Source of the DNA: Aureibacter tunicatorum
GTDB taxonomy: Bacteria; Bacteroidota; Bacteroidia; Cytophagales; Cyclobacteriaceae
Length of the DNA: 64,000 nucleotides
NCBI RefSeq assembly: GCF_036492635.1
Contig: NZ_AP025305.1
Span: 1,054,001 to 1,118,000, forward strand
Direction of reading: 5' to 3'
Every line of letters begins with the position of its first letter. The stretch's first letter is position 1. Positions 1-9,205 of this stretch are shown piece by piece. Under the pieces are notes generated by a model. The model did not search any database. It was not told where the DNA came from and worked only from the letters and a program-made list of their open reading frames with translations. The position numbers were made by a program, and so were the translations under genes.

Positions 1-251
1 ACTACGTTGAATATCTTGCCAGTATCAATGAAAGAAATCAAAGTGTCCCAATCAGCAGTGTATTTGCCATTAGTAGCTTGGAATGCAACTTCTGCATCTC
101 TGATAAGCTCTAATTTGCGGATTACGTCTTTTTCGATTTTTGCTATCCTTTTCTTGTTTTCAATGTCAGAATTAACACTATCATATAAGAAATACGCTAA
201 CGCAGCTGCGATAACAAAAAATACAATTGAAAATAATTTAGTCAAGTTCAT
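1..251 (-). CDS. Membrane-anchored hypothetical protein, partial (C-terminus beyond the window)
   Basis: Read on the minus strand, an ATG at 249-251 opens a frame that runs off the left edge after 83 codons. The first 23 residues form one hydrophobic segment (signal anchor), followed by a charged helix rich in E, K, R and I, then a short region containing RDAEVAFQATNGKYTADWD. That layout, an N-terminal membrane helix followed by a long amphipathic helix and a GKY...WD motif, resembles pilin-like or anchored helper proteins of Bacteroidota, but I do not recognise a named family. The ORF on the opposite strand at 7-318 is treated as its shadow. Confidence 0.6.
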   Translation of the reverse strand, partial: MNLTKLFSIVFFVIAAALAYFLYDSVNSDIENKKRIAKIEKDVIRKLELIRDAEVAFQATNGKYTADWDTLISFIDTGKIFNV

Positions 252-327
252 TATTCTTTATAGTTTTTGGTGCAATTATAGTTATTTTATTAAGCTTTTA
301 AAAGCTAAAAAGCCATAATTATGCTCA

Positions 328-813
328 TCATTTAAAATTTAAAAAACTCTCTTTCTTCAGCAGGTCCTCTACTTTTTCACAATTCGTGAAAATTTGATGA
401 ACAGTCAACGGATCCATTTTTTTGATTTCGTCAAACGGCATGAATCGTATATCGCTCATCATTTGTTCATCTTTGCCAAGTTCCGGGTCTATACCCAGAT
501 TCATGTCGGAGCTATTGTCTGTTACAAAGACTTCAAAGAATGCCTCTAAGCTATGAAGAGGGCTGTCGATAAACTCATGCAGGCAAATAAATTTGCCAAC
601 TTTAATATCGAGATTTGTTTCTTCTTTGAACTCCCTGATAATAGAACGTTCCAAGGTTTCTCCAAATTGTACTTCGCCACCCGGCGGAGACCAAAAAAAA
701 TTCTTTTTTCCAATGTTTTCGTGCTTGATCATCAGCACGTTGCCATTTTGAATACAGATCCCGCAAGCTCTAACTCTCAGCCTGCCAGTGAACTTCGATA
801 TATTTTTTTCCAA
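328..813 (-). CDS. Nudix hydrolase
   Basis: The 161-residue protein carries a complete Nudix box (G-x5-E-x7-RE-x-x-EE-x-x-x), seen as GGEVQFGETLERSIIREFKE followed by E-T-N-L, at about residues 45-69. It should bind Mg2+ through the REFKEE glutamates and hydrolyse a nucleoside diphosphate linked to another group; the substrate cannot be read from sequence. The N-terminal strand RVRACGICIQNGNVLMIKH is the usual first strand of the fold. No ATG lies in frame at the N-terminus, so I take the TTG at 811-813; an ATG ten bases upstream is in another frame and soon meets a stop. The gene is divergent from the helicase gene. Confidence 0.85.
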   Translation of the reverse strand: MEKNISKFTGRLRVRACGICIQNGNVLMIKHENIGKKNFFWSPPGGEVQFGETLERSIIREFKEETNLDIKVGKFICLHEFIDSPLHSLEAFFEVFVTDNSSDMNLGIDPELGKDEQMMSDIRFMPFDEIKKMDPLTVHQIFTNCEKVEDLLKKESFLNFK

Positions 814-955
814 GCTCGTGCATTTTATTGTAAGTCTAAGATAACAGACGAAAGGCTTTGATCAAAGTCAATGGCGAAGTATTCACAAAATTTTGAATTC
901 ATGGTCGAAATCCAGTAATTTGCGGTGGTTGTTATCATGAATAATTGAAAGAAAT

Positions 956-2368
956 TTGGCAAAAGTATCTCAAGCTTTACTGAGGGCCTTCCCTCACAAG
1001 CCAACACAGGGACAAAGCGAACTTTTTGATTTGTTTGACGATTTTTTGGATAATTCCAAAACTCGCGATGAAAAGAAAACAATGCTGATCAAAGGCTATG
1101 CGGGAACAGGCAAGACTTCCGTAATCACCTCATTGGTGAAAGTTCTGCCTATGTTTAATTACAGATTTGTTTTGATGGCTCCCACAGGTCGCGCTGCCAA
1201 AGTGATGAGCAATTATTCGAGGCGAAGGGCATTCACGATTCATAAGATTATTTATAAACTGACTTCGGATCCCGATACTGGGGATTTGAAATTCAAAAAA
1301 CAGAAAAATTATAGTGTCCGTACTGTTTTCATTGTCGACGAGGCTTCTATGATTGGAGACGAAGCTTCCAATGGCGCTCGTGGCTTGTTGCATGATCTGT
1401 CCAAATTTGTTTTTGCCGATAAGTCCAATCGATTGGTGTTAATAGGGGATAGTGCTCAGTTGCCTCCAGTGAAGTTGAATCATAGCCCGGCTTTGGACAA
1501 TGAATATTTGCAACGAAGCTTTGATATGGACTTGATGGATATTCAATTGACTGAAGTTGTTCGTCAAGCTGAAGAATCGGGAATACTTCACAATGCTACG
1601 CATCTGAGAGAAGAAATGGTTCAATTATCTCCGCACGTGAAAATGAGCACTTCGGGATTCAAAGACGTCTATAGGATGAGATCCAATAAACTGGAAGATG
1701 GTTTGGTGTATGCTTACGAAAAATTCGGAGTCGAAAATGCGTGCATAATTTGCCGATCCAATCGGGAGGCAGTGCGTTATAATCAATATATAAGGGCTAA
1801 GATTCATGAATATCATGAAGAGCTGGAGACAGGAGACAACCTGATGATTGTGAGAAATAATTATTCATGGTTGGATGAAGATAGTGTGGCAGGATTTTTG
1901 GCAAATGGAGACTTTGTGAAGATCAAGAGTATATTAGACTTTGAGGAGAAGCATGGGTTGAGGTTTGCTTGGTTGGAGTTGAAATTGTTGGATTATGATA
2001 GCCACCCGCCAGTTGAAGCAGCTGTAATATTGGATACTTTGCATAGCAACGCCCCATGTTTGTCAGCGGAGGAAGCCCGTAATTTGTATTATAGCGTATG
2101 TGATGAGCATGCGGGTATTTCTGACAAGAAGGCAAGAAAGAAGGCGATTCAAGAAGATCCTTACTTGAATGCCTTGCAAGTGAAGTATGCTTATGCTTTA
2201 ACTTGTCACAAAGCTCAAGGTGGCCAGTGGGACGCGGTGTTTGTGGATCAAGGTTTTTTGACCATGGATAGAGTGGATGAGGATTTTTATAGATGGTTTT
2301 ATACAGCGATTACAAGAGCTAAGGAAGAGCTCTTTTTGCTTAATTTTAATGATATTTTTTTTAATTGA
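956..2368 (+). CDS. RecD-like superfamily 1 ATP-dependent DNA helicase
   Basis: A 470-residue SF1 helicase. Visible motifs in order: Walker A GYAGTGKTS (residues 47-55), motif Ia-like LMAPTGRAAKVM, Walker B VFIVDEASMI, motif III LIGDSAQLPPV, the UvrD_C_2 segment YALTCHKAQGGQWDAVFVD and the motif VI region YTAITRAKEEL. This matches the AAA_30/UvrD_C_2 arrangement of RecD and RecD2-like helicases, which unwind DNA with 5'-3' polarity. It is shorter than RecD2 and has no RecB or RecC partner nearby, so it is probably a stand-alone repair helicase. The start is a TTG with a weak GAAAG just upstream. A DUF1573 gene follows 16 bases downstream. Confidence 0.85.
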   Translation: MAKVSQALLRAFPHKPTQGQSELFDLFDDFLDNSKTRDEKKTMLIKGYAGTGKTSVITSLVKVLPMFNYRFVLMAPTGRAAKVMSNYSRRRAFTIHKIIYKLTSDPDTGDLKFKKQKNYSVRTVFIVDEASMIGDEASNGARGLLHDLSKFVFADKSNRLVLIGDSAQLPPVKLNHSPALDNEYLQRSFDMDLMDIQLTEVVRQAEESGILHNATHLREEMVQLSPHVKMSTSGFKDVYRMRSNKLEDGLVYAYEKFGVENACIICRSNREAVRYNQYIRAKIHEYHEELETGDNLMIVRNNYSWLDEDSVAGFLANGDFVKIKSILDFEEKHGLRFAWLELKLLDYDSHPPVEAAVILDTLHSNAPCLSAEEARNLYYSVCDEHAGISDKKARKKAIQEDPYLNALQVKYAYALTCHKAQGGQWDAVFVDQGFLTMDRVDEDFYRWFYTAITRAKEELFLLNFNDIFFN

Positions 2369-2384
2369 TAAATTAAATAGGTTT

Positions 2385-2786
2385 ATGAATTCAAAAGTTA
2401 TTTTGATAGTAGTGTTTTTTCTGGGCATTGCTTTGCAAGCAGCGGCTCAAGAGCCTCAAGTGCCTATTATGAGCTTTAATTCTCGAACTTACGAGTTTGG
2501 AGATGTCGTTGAAGGAATGAAGGTGAAGCATGTGTTTAAATTCAAAAACACAGGAAGCGCTCCTTTATTGCTGAATAATGTATTAGTGACATGCGGTTGC
2601 ACAGCGGCTAAATGGCCTCAATCTCCAGTAGAACCGGGAGATTCCGGGCAAATAGAGATTGTTTTCGACTCCAAAGGCAGGCTTGGAAGACAGCATAAGG
2701 TGATCACAGTTTTGTCTAATGCTGAAAACAATCCCGAGAAATTAAAGATAACGTTGACTGTAGTCAAGAAAGAAGATAAGAAATAG
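2385..2786 (+). CDS. DUF1573 secreted protein
   Basis: A 133-residue protein with a cleavable-looking signal peptide (MNSKVILIVVFFLGIALQAAAQ) and one DUF1573 domain, an immunoglobulin/HYDIN-like beta sandwich of Bacteroidota. Family hallmarks seen are FGDVVEGMKVKHVFKFKNTG, then VTCGCTAAKWP, then EPGDSGQIEIVFDSKGR. It should be periplasmic or outer-membrane associated; no enzymatic role is known for the family. The reading frame extends upstream into the helicase gene, but the ATG at 2385 directly precedes the signal peptide and is chosen. It is probably co-transcribed with the helicase. Confidence 0.8.
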   Translation: MNSKVILIVVFFLGIALQAAAQEPQVPIMSFNSRTYEFGDVVEGMKVKHVFKFKNTGSAPLLLNNVLVTCGCTAAKWPQSPVEPGDSGQIEIVFDSKGRLGRQHKVITVLSNAENNPEKLKITLTVVKKEDKK

Positions 2787-2835
2787 CTGTAGTATCAGTG
2801 CAATGAAATTATAATTAAGATATAACAATAGGAAG

Positions 2836-3333
2836 ATGAATAACTGGTTTTTGTGTAAGATAAAATATAAAAAAGAAGACGATAAAGGTGTTTTGAAAAA
2901 CATCACTGAACAATACCTTGTGGATGCTTTGAGCTTTACAGAGGCTGAAGCAAGAATTTATGAAGAGATGTCTAGCATAATCAGCGGAGAGTTCATTGTT
3001 ACCAACATGACTAAAAGCCGAATCACGGACGTGTTTGAATACGATGATATTGATTTGTACCATCGTTGCAAAGTATCGTATGTATTGGCTGACGAGGATT
3101 CTGGAAAAGAACGTAAGATTACCAATCAAATGCTTGTGAATGCTCAGGATGTTAAGACAGCATATGATCGTATGTTTGAAAGCTTGAGCAATATGCTTGT
3201 GCCATTTAGAGTGACAGAAGTAGTCGAGTCTCCAATACTTGAAGTGTTTAGGTTTAAGAGCCAAGAACAAAGGCAAAATGAGGTTCCTTCTAACTTGAAG
3301 CCAGTATCAGAAGTGGATAAGAAAGAAGAATAA
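2836..3333 (+). CDS. DUF4494 family protein
   Basis: A 165-residue soluble protein beginning MNNWFLCKIKYKK. It contains the DUF4494 pattern: an N-terminal W/Y-rich strand, a central LVDALSFTEAEARIYEEM segment and a later ITNQMLVNAQDVKTAYDRM segment, which look like two related halves. The family is common in Bacteroidota and functionally uncharacterised. There is no signal peptide or membrane segment, and the C-terminus is a charged tail rich in K and E. It ends just before a hairpin shared with the convergent L,D-transpeptidase gene. Confidence 0.75.
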   Translation: MNNWFLCKIKYKKEDDKGVLKNITEQYLVDALSFTEAEARIYEEMSSIISGEFIVTNMTKSRITDVFEYDDIDLYHRCKVSYVLADEDSGKERKITNQMLVNAQDVKTAYDRMFESLSNMLVPFRVTEVVESPILEVFRFKSQEQRQNEVPSNLKPVSEVDKKEE

Positions 3334-3346
3334 TAGTATGTAAGCG

Positions 3347-3373
3347 AGCGCTTTCGAATGATTCCAAAGCGCT
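3347..3373. terminator. Bidirectional terminator hairpin
   Basis: Perfect 8-bp arms AGCGCTTT and AAAGCGCT with an 11-base loop lie between the convergent DUF4494 gene and the L,D-transpeptidase gene. A TTGTTTAT tract follows on the plus strand. Confidence 0.6.
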
Positions 3374-3376
3374 TGT

Positions 3377-4057
3377 TTATATGATTATAGATTCTTGTTC
3401 GTATTCTGAACTGTTCTTATGAATGTAAAGCAGGGATTTGTTTTTGATAGCAGGAATGATTTTTTTCTGCATGGCAAAAGGTATTGCAGGACAGCCAAAG
3501 CTTCTCCCCAAGCGCTTGTATTTTTTGATAAAATCATCGCTCACATAATTTGCCGCATGCATGACAACTGCTCTTTCTCTTGCTTTATCGTTAATTCCTT
3601 TTTCAAGTCCGTCAAGTCTTAACGACAGGCCGTATTTTCCGTAATATGTTTCGCCGGTAAGGTAGAAGCCAAGACTGCTTTGGTGAGAACCATTGGTATT
3701 GCTGAATTTTTCTGCATAGTTATTGCCGCTGTTTTTTCCATGGGCGACAAGTGTTTTATATAAGATTTTTTCGTTTTTGAGATCAATGACAAATAGTCGT
3801 TCAGAGGTTGACGGTTGATCGAAATCAATGATTGTCATTATTGAGTCATTGTTGATCATGCCATCGTTGTTAAGTGCAGAGTATCCGGAAACCGCTTTTT
3901 GAAAAGCTTCATATTTGATTTCGCCTTTTTCAAAGATTCGGCCGTAAATCGATGAGCAATTTTCGGGAGACGGGTTGTCAAGTGAAAATGAAACAAATGA
4001 GCTTACCAAAATGGTAACAATGATTGCGATTTTTTTTAAACCTTTATTTTTTATCAT
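3377..4057 (-). CDS. Murein L,D-transpeptidase, YkuD_2-type catalytic domain
   Basis: A 226-residue exported protein with an N-terminal hydrophobic segment (KKIAIIVTILVSSFVSFS). The catalytic region contains MHAANY with His167 and LGRSFGCPA with Cys189, the H...GxSxGCP pattern of the YkuD_2 branch (PF13645-like). Such enzymes form or exchange 3-3 crosslinks in peptidoglycan, or attach proteins to it, through the cysteine thioester. The ATG at 4055-4057 is used. The gene is divergent from a second L,D-transpeptidase that starts 50 bases away, so both may share one promoter region. Confidence 0.8.
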   Translation of the reverse strand: MIKNKGLKKIAIIVTILVSSFVSFSLDNPSPENCSSIYGRIFEKGEIKYEAFQKAVSGYSALNNDGMINNDSIMTIIDFDQPSTSERLFVIDLKNEKILYKTLVAHGKNSGNNYAEKFSNTNGSHQSSLGFYLTGETYYGKYGLSLRLDGLEKGINDKARERAVVMHAANYVSDDFIKKYKRLGRSFGCPAIPFAMQKKIIPAIKNKSLLYIHKNSSEYEQESIII

Positions 4058-4107
4058 TAATTTAAAGATATAGATATTGTAGGATCGAACAGTTTTTAAA
4101 GAAGGAA

Positions 4108-5706
4108 ATGGTTAGATATATATTTATGTTGCTGACATTAAGCTTGACTATCCAAGCTTATTCTCAAGAAGCAGAAAATCAGCGAATTAAGCAATACTTA
4201 AATAACCCAAATAATAAAAATCTGTTAAAAGTTGATGGAATTCAACTTTTCTCAACGGAAGTATTGCCGAGATTTTATGAGAAAATCAATTATCAGCCTG
4301 TTTGGAGAGATACGACCTTGGTGATGGAAGCGGGACAGATATTGGCTCAATCATGGAGAGAAGGACTGGATCCTCAAGATTATCATTTGGAAGCCCTTAA
4401 AGAACTAGTGGATAGCCAAGATCCCGAAAAGAAGGCTGCCTTCGACATCATTTTGACCGATGCGATGCTTATGTATTCTTCGCATTTATATTATGGAAAG
4501 GTAAATCCAAAGACTTTGAACCCAGCGTGGAACTATGATAAGAAATCTTTGAGCGGAGATCCGGTGAGCTTGATGGAAAAAGCTATGGAGTCTCAAGATT
4601 TGAAAGGAGTGTTGAAAAATTTGGAGCCTAAGATTGGTCAATACGCTTTGTTGAAAAAAGCTCTGTTGAAGTATTCGTTGATGGATGATATGGGAGGCTG
4701 GAAGTCGTTGCCTTCGTCATTGGTGGTGAAGCCTGAAACGAAAGGCGAAAAAGTAAAACTGTTGGTGGAGAGGTTGGAAAGCGAAGGATATCTGGAAATG
4801 GGATACGAAAGTGATTCTGTTGATGATACCTTGCTAAACTCCATAAAATATTTTCAAAAAGATCATGGATTGGATGCTGACGGAGTCGTAGGAAAGGCTA
4901 CAGTCAGAGCAATGAATATTCCTGTTAGCTTTAGGCTGGATCAGATTAAGGCTAATATGGAACGTAGCAGGTGGGTGAATACAGAGAAAGGTTTTGATGA
5001 TTTTCTTGTGGTTAATATTCCTTCATTTAGCTTATATTATTTAAGAGATGATACTGTGAACTGGACTACAAGGGTCGTAGTAGGTAAAAAATATACCATG
5101 ACTCCCGTATTTCAGGCGGAAATGAAGTATGTTGAGTTTAACCCAACCTGGACTTTGCCGCGAAGCATAGCGACGAAGGAGGTTTTGCCAAAATTAAAAA
5201 GAGATCCGAATTATTTGAAAAATAGAAACATGGTGTTGCTTACCCACTCAGGCAAGGAAGTGGATCAAAATTCAATCAATTGGCAAGATTACAATGCTAG
5301 GAATTTCCCATTTATCATAAGGCAGGAGCCTGGTACTCATAATGCTCTTGGACGAGTTAAGTTCATTTTTCCAAATCCTTATTCGGTTTACTTACATGAT
5401 ACGCCAAGCAAGACATTGTTTTTAAGAAGCACGAGAGCTTTTAGTCATGGTTGTGTCAGGGTGCAGGATCCAATTATGCTGGCTTTGTTGATACTGATGG
5501 AAGACCAGCAAATGACTCAAGAGCAAATAAACAAGATATTAGATACTGATATGACCAAAAGAGTGTACTTGAAATCAGAATTGCCTGTTATGATGATGTA
5601 TTGGACGGTATTGGCAAGTGGAAACCAAGTATTCTTTTTTAATGACATTTATGGAAGAGATACAAAGCTTGTGAAAGCGCTAAGCGCCTCTCCATTTAGA
5701 AAGTAA
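4108..5706 (+). CDS. L,D-transpeptidase, LdtD/YcbB-like
   Basis: A 532-residue periplasmic enzyme. Order seen: signal peptide (residues 1-20), an N-terminal scaffold region, a peptidoglycan-binding domain (SIKYFQKDHGLDADGVVGKA, about 245-265), then a YkuD catalytic domain with HDTPSKTLF and the active site SHGCVR (Ser446, His447, Cys449, Arg451). This is the LdtD/YcbB arrangement, making 3-3 crosslinks that bypass penicillin-binding proteins. The length fits the family. An ATG at 4126 is an alternative start, but 4108 is preceded by GAAGGAA. It is divergent from the smaller YkuD_2 enzyme. Confidence 0.88.
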   Translation: MVRYIFMLLTLSLTIQAYSQEAENQRIKQYLNNPNNKNLLKVDGIQLFSTEVLPRFYEKINYQPVWRDTTLVMEAGQILAQSWREGLDPQDYHLEALKELVDSQDPEKKAAFDIILTDAMLMYSSHLYYGKVNPKTLNPAWNYDKKSLSGDPVSLMEKAMESQDLKGVLKNLEPKIGQYALLKKALLKYSLMDDMGGWKSLPSSLVVKPETKGEKVKLLVERLESEGYLEMGYESDSVDDTLLNSIKYFQKDHGLDADGVVGKATVRAMNIPVSFRLDQIKANMERSRWVNTEKGFDDFLVVNIPSFSLYYLRDDTVNWTTRVVVGKKYTMTPVFQAEMKYVEFNPTWTLPRSIATKEVLPKLKRDPNYLKNRNMVLLTHSGKEVDQNSINWQDYNARNFPFIIRQEPGTHNALGRVKFIFPNPYSVYLHDTPSKTLFLRSTRAFSHGCVRVQDPIMLALLILMEDQQMTQEQINKILDTDMTKRVYLKSELPVMMMYWTVLASGNQVFFFNDIYGRDTKLVKALSASPFRK

Positions 5707-5888
5707 AGGATAATATTTTAAAAGATTGAGATAATTTGTTTGAAAATTGAGAGGCTAAATTAATTTTTTTATTTTGCAATAGTTTAATAGAGAATGAATT
5801 AGATTTATTTCATTCAAGTTCTATTTTTTGAAGGTAGATGCTTGAAAGTGAAGTGGGTTTTATATGATATTTTTACGAATTATTTTTT

Positions 5889-8069
5889 ATGAAGAAGAAA
5901 AAAACCACTCTCAGATTGATTTTGCTCAAATATTTTGGCGGATTGCTTGCGGCGGCTTTTGTTTTGAGCAGTATCGTTATCTTATTTAATGTTTATCAGA
6001 TCACTTACAAGAATATTCGTGATCAGGTTCTTCCACTTAGAAACTCAAGTTTATCAAGGCACTTTTCAAATGAATTGCATGAAGTATTGATTCATGCGGA
6101 TGGAGTAAAGCGAAACTTACTAGTACAAGAATGGTTTGAGCGAAAATCCAATGATGAGAACATCTTAATAGAACAAATGAGGAATTACGATGATGTTTTT
6201 CAGGCGTTTGATGATTTTGGATTAGTGGATATTAATAGATATAAAATAATTTCCAGTGATCATATGTCTGATTATGATCCGGAAAGCTCAGGCTTCTCAT
6301 GGATTAATAGCCTGTTGGGGATGAAAGAGAATTTTGATGTTTCATTTAAATATTATACTGAAAGTAATACGACAAGAGGCAGGCTTAATGAGTATTATAT
6401 GTTTGTTGATCAAAAAATAATACTTGATGATAAATGCGAGGGCATATTTTATACAGCGAAGAGCTTGAAAGATTTTTATAATAAGCTTGTTGAGCTTGAA
6501 GAGGGGAATTTTAGCCGTAACTATTTAATTGATGGCAATAAGGTGGTGATTCACAATGTGCTTAGATATGATGATGGTGAGGTGTTGGAAAAAGAGGAAG
6601 ATTTTTCTTTAATCCAGAATTTAGTAGAAGAGAGGGCTGATGGTATATTCGAATACACCAAAGGGGACGATAAATATTTGGCTAGTTTGCAAACGGTTCC
6701 AGGCTCTGATCTTAAAGTGATGAGTTCTGTGCAAGTCAAAGAGATGGTTATGCCATTTTTTAAGAGTTTGGGACAGAAATTTCTTTTAGTCCAGTTTGTG
6801 ATATTTGGCCTTTGTTTTTTAGTGATTTTTTGGATTAGCAGATACTTCAAGAACGCTACTTATAAAATGATAGAAATTGCCAAGTATTTGCAGAAAGGAG
6901 ATTTTGAGAAGATAGATAAAGGTTTTGATACGAGTGTTTATGAACTAGAAAGCTTGAAAAGTACTTATGATGAGTTGGCGGATTCTATCGAAGACTCAAC
7001 GAAATTTGCCAGAGAGATAGAAAAAGGCAATTTGGATGTGGAGTATGAGAGAAATTTTGCCGATAATAAATTGATGAAGTCGCTGTTGGAGATGAGATCA
7101 GCTCTCAAAAATGCGAAATTAAAGGATCAGCAAGATCAATGGGTCGTTGAAAATATGGCGACATTTAATGAAGTATTGAGAAGCAGCGAGGAAGAAGTTG
7201 AAAAATTGACTTCATATATTTTGTCCAAAGTAATGGAGCTTTTGAATGCAAGTCAAGGAGCTATTTATTTGGAAGAAAATGGAGTATTGAAACTTGCCGC
7301 AAGTTATGCTTATCATTTTAATGATGGTTCTGTGGAAGAGGAAATGCTTGTAGGGGAGGGAATCCTGGGGCAAGCATATAAGGATAAGGAGTTTGTTTGT
7401 TTATCTGATTTTCCAGAAGATTACCTGCCTATAATATCTGGCTTGGGGGAGTCTAAGCCAAAGGCTGTTTATATATCTCCTTTATTGACTAATGAGAATG
7501 CGGAAGGAGTTATCGAAATAGCTTCTTTTTACGAGTTTGAGGAACATGAAATTGCTTTTATAAAGAAAATGAGCGAAGCTTTGGCAAGTACTATTGCATT
7601 CATGAAATCCAAAGAGAAAATCTCGAAGTTTTTGGAGGAAAGTCAATTGCAAACAGAAACGCTTAGAATACAGGAAGAGGAAATGCGTCAAAACATGGAG
7701 GAGCTATTAGCTACTCAAGAGAAGATGACGAAATTGCAAAATGATTCATTGGCTAAGGAAAAAGCATTGGAGGCATGGTTTGGTGTCGAGATGTCAAAAA
7801 GTTCATTTGTTGTGTTTACGGTCGAGTTCAATGTGGCTTTTTCTTCTATGCCTAATTTTAGTAAAACAGGTTTGAGAGTATTGGAAGGCAATGTGAATGA
7901 TAATTCGATTATATTTGAAGAATGGAAGTCAAAATTTGCCGAAGCGAGAAAAATAGGGCGTGAAATTAATTTTAAAATAAGTTCAGAACGCAACGGAATA
8001 GCTTACCAGCTTTCTCCTTTAAGAGGCGAGAATGATATAGTCTTCGGCTATATTTTGAAATACGCTTAG
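5889..8069 (+). CDS. Membrane sensor with HAMP-like and GAF domains, no output domain visible
   Basis: A 726-residue protein. Seen in order: a first membrane helix (about 12-35), an extracytoplasmic region of about 260 residues that looks like a double-Cache-type sensor, a second membrane helix (about 297-318), a HAMP-like linker (about 319-400), a GAF domain (about 420-570), a coiled coil with IQEEEMRQNMEELLATQEKM, and a C-terminal PAS-like region. No histidine-kinase, GGDEF, phosphatase or chemoreceptor signalling region is present. Coiled coils of the QNMEEL type are, from memory, frequent in Cytophagales sensor proteins. It may signal through a partner or be a degenerate kinase. The ATG at 5889 begins a lysine-rich MKKKKTT. 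Confidence 0.65.
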   Translation: MKKKKTTLRLILLKYFGGLLAAAFVLSSIVILFNVYQITYKNIRDQVLPLRNSSLSRHFSNELHEVLIHADGVKRNLLVQEWFERKSNDENILIEQMRNYDDVFQAFDDFGLVDINRYKIISSDHMSDYDPESSGFSWINSLLGMKENFDVSFKYYTESNTTRGRLNEYYMFVDQKIILDDKCEGIFYTAKSLKDFYNKLVELEEGNFSRNYLIDGNKVVIHNVLRYDDGEVLEKEEDFSLIQNLVEERADGIFEYTKGDDKYLASLQTVPGSDLKVMSSVQVKEMVMPFFKSLGQKFLLVQFVIFGLCFLVIFWISRYFKNATYKMIEIAKYLQKGDFEKIDKGFDTSVYELESLKSTYDELADSIEDSTKFAREIEKGNLDVEYERNFADNKLMKSLLEMRSALKNAKLKDQQDQWVVENMATFNEVLRSSEEEVEKLTSYILSKVMELLNASQGAIYLEENGVLKLAASYAYHFNDGSVEEEMLVGEGILGQAYKDKEFVCLSDFPEDYLPIISGLGESKPKAVYISPLLTNENAEGVIEIASFYEFEEHEIAFIKKMSEALASTIAFMKSKEKISKFLEESQLQTETLRIQEEEMRQNMEELLATQEKMTKLQNDSLAKEKALEAWFGVEMSKSSFVVFTVEFNVAFSSMPNFSKTGLRVLEGNVNDNSIIFEEWKSKFAEARKIGREINFKISSERNGIAYQLSPLRGENDIVFGYILKYA

Positions 8070-8158
8070 TTTTTGCTCAATAGATTTATTTTTAGTTTAT
8101 AATTCATTAAGTTGTATTCAGTGAACTTGTTTTAATTGGCAAAACATAAAATTCAAAG

Positions 8159-9178
8159 ATGGAATACAGATTATTAGAGGAACTTGTGGCTATCGATTCG
8201 CCTACAGGTTATACGGACGAAGCTTGCAAATACATATATGATTTTTTCAAAAATTTAGGTTATCAGCCTCAATATACTAATAAGGGAGGTGTGAAGTGCG
8301 CTTTAGGACCTGAGCCGGTTTTATCTATTGCAGCCCATGTGGATACATTAGGTGCTATTGTCAGTGGTGTGAAACCTGACGGGACGCTAAGAATCTCTCC
8401 TTTAGGAGGCTTGCTTTTGACAAGCGCGGAAGGCGAGTATGTCAAAATTGTGACTATGGAGGGAAAAGAGTATACAGGAACTTTATTGCTTGATAACCCT
8501 GCGGCTCACGCGAATAAGGAAAGAGAGACTACAAATAGAAGTCTTGATAATATGCATATTAGAGTCGATGAGGAAGTATATAATCAAGAGGATGTTAAAA
8601 AACTTGGAATCAGAACGGGAGATTTTGTTTGCTTTGATCCTAGATATCAAGAATTGAGCAGCGGTTATATCAAATCCAGATTTATGGATAATAAAGCAGG
8701 TTGCTTGGTTTTGTTTGAAGTTGCTAAAAGTCTTAAAGACAAAGGAGTGCAAGCTCCAGTTGAGCTTTATTTTTCAAATTTCGAAGAAGTAGGGCATGGA
8801 GCAGCTTCATCAAGCGCTTACGCGGATACGATCGAGGAAATGCTTGTGATAGATATGGGAGTATTAGGTGAAGCTTGCGAAGGAAATGAGGTTTCTTGCT
8901 CTATCTGCGTTAAAGATTCAAGTGGACCGTATCACTTTGGGTTTAGAAAAAAACTAGTAGAGTTGGCTGAGTCAAATAGCATTCCTCATAAAATTGACGT
9001 TTATCCATTTTATGGTTCTGACGGCAGCGCGGCTTTAAGAGGCGGTAATGATTTTAAAGTTGCTTTGATTGGTCCTGGGGTTGCGGCATCTCATGGTGTT
9101 GAAAGAACGCATAAGAAAGGCATTGAAGCTACATTTGATTTGACAATGAAATATATCGAAGATCGATTTAGTATATAA
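8159..9178 (+). CDS. M42 family metallopeptidase
   Basis: A 339-residue cytoplasmic zinc aminopeptidase of the M42/glutamyl-aminopeptidase type. Metal and catalytic positions are all visible: AAHVDT (His and Asp), RFMDNKAG (bridging Asp), NFEEVGHGAA (catalytic and metal Glu), VIDMG (Asp) and HGVERTHKKG (last His). These enzymes form large self-compartmentalised oligomers that trim peptides. The gene stands alone between a sensor gene and the convergent ABC1 kinase gene, and ends at a strong bidirectional terminator. Confidence 0.88.
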   Translation: MEYRLLEELVAIDSPTGYTDEACKYIYDFFKNLGYQPQYTNKGGVKCALGPEPVLSIAAHVDTLGAIVSGVKPDGTLRISPLGGLLLTSAEGEYVKIVTMEGKEYTGTLLLDNPAAHANKERETTNRSLDNMHIRVDEEVYNQEDVKKLGIRTGDFVCFDPRYQELSSGYIKSRFMDNKAGCLVLFEVAKSLKDKGVQAPVELYFSNFEEVGHGAASSSAYADTIEEMLVIDMGVLGEACEGNEVSCSICVKDSSGPYHFGFRKKLVELAESNSIPHKIDVYPFYGSDGSAALRGGNDFKVALIGPGVAASHGVERTHKKGIEATFDLTMKYIEDRFSI

Positions 9179-9181
9179 TGG

Positions 9182-9205
9182 AAAACTCCGCTAGAGCGGA
9201 GTTTT
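9182..9205. terminator. Bidirectional terminator hairpin
   Basis: Perfect 10-bp arms AAAACTCCGC and GCGGAGTTTT with a TAGA loop. A- and T-rich flanks on both sides allow it to serve the M42 gene on + and the ABC1 kinase gene on -, whose stop codon lies inside the right arm. Confidence 0.8.

Noticed and set aside
7-318. Plus-strand frame of 103 codons at the left edge
   Set aside because: It lies opposite a minus-strand frame with a proper membrane anchor and helical composition. The plus-strand translation has no family features and ends in low-complexity sequence.
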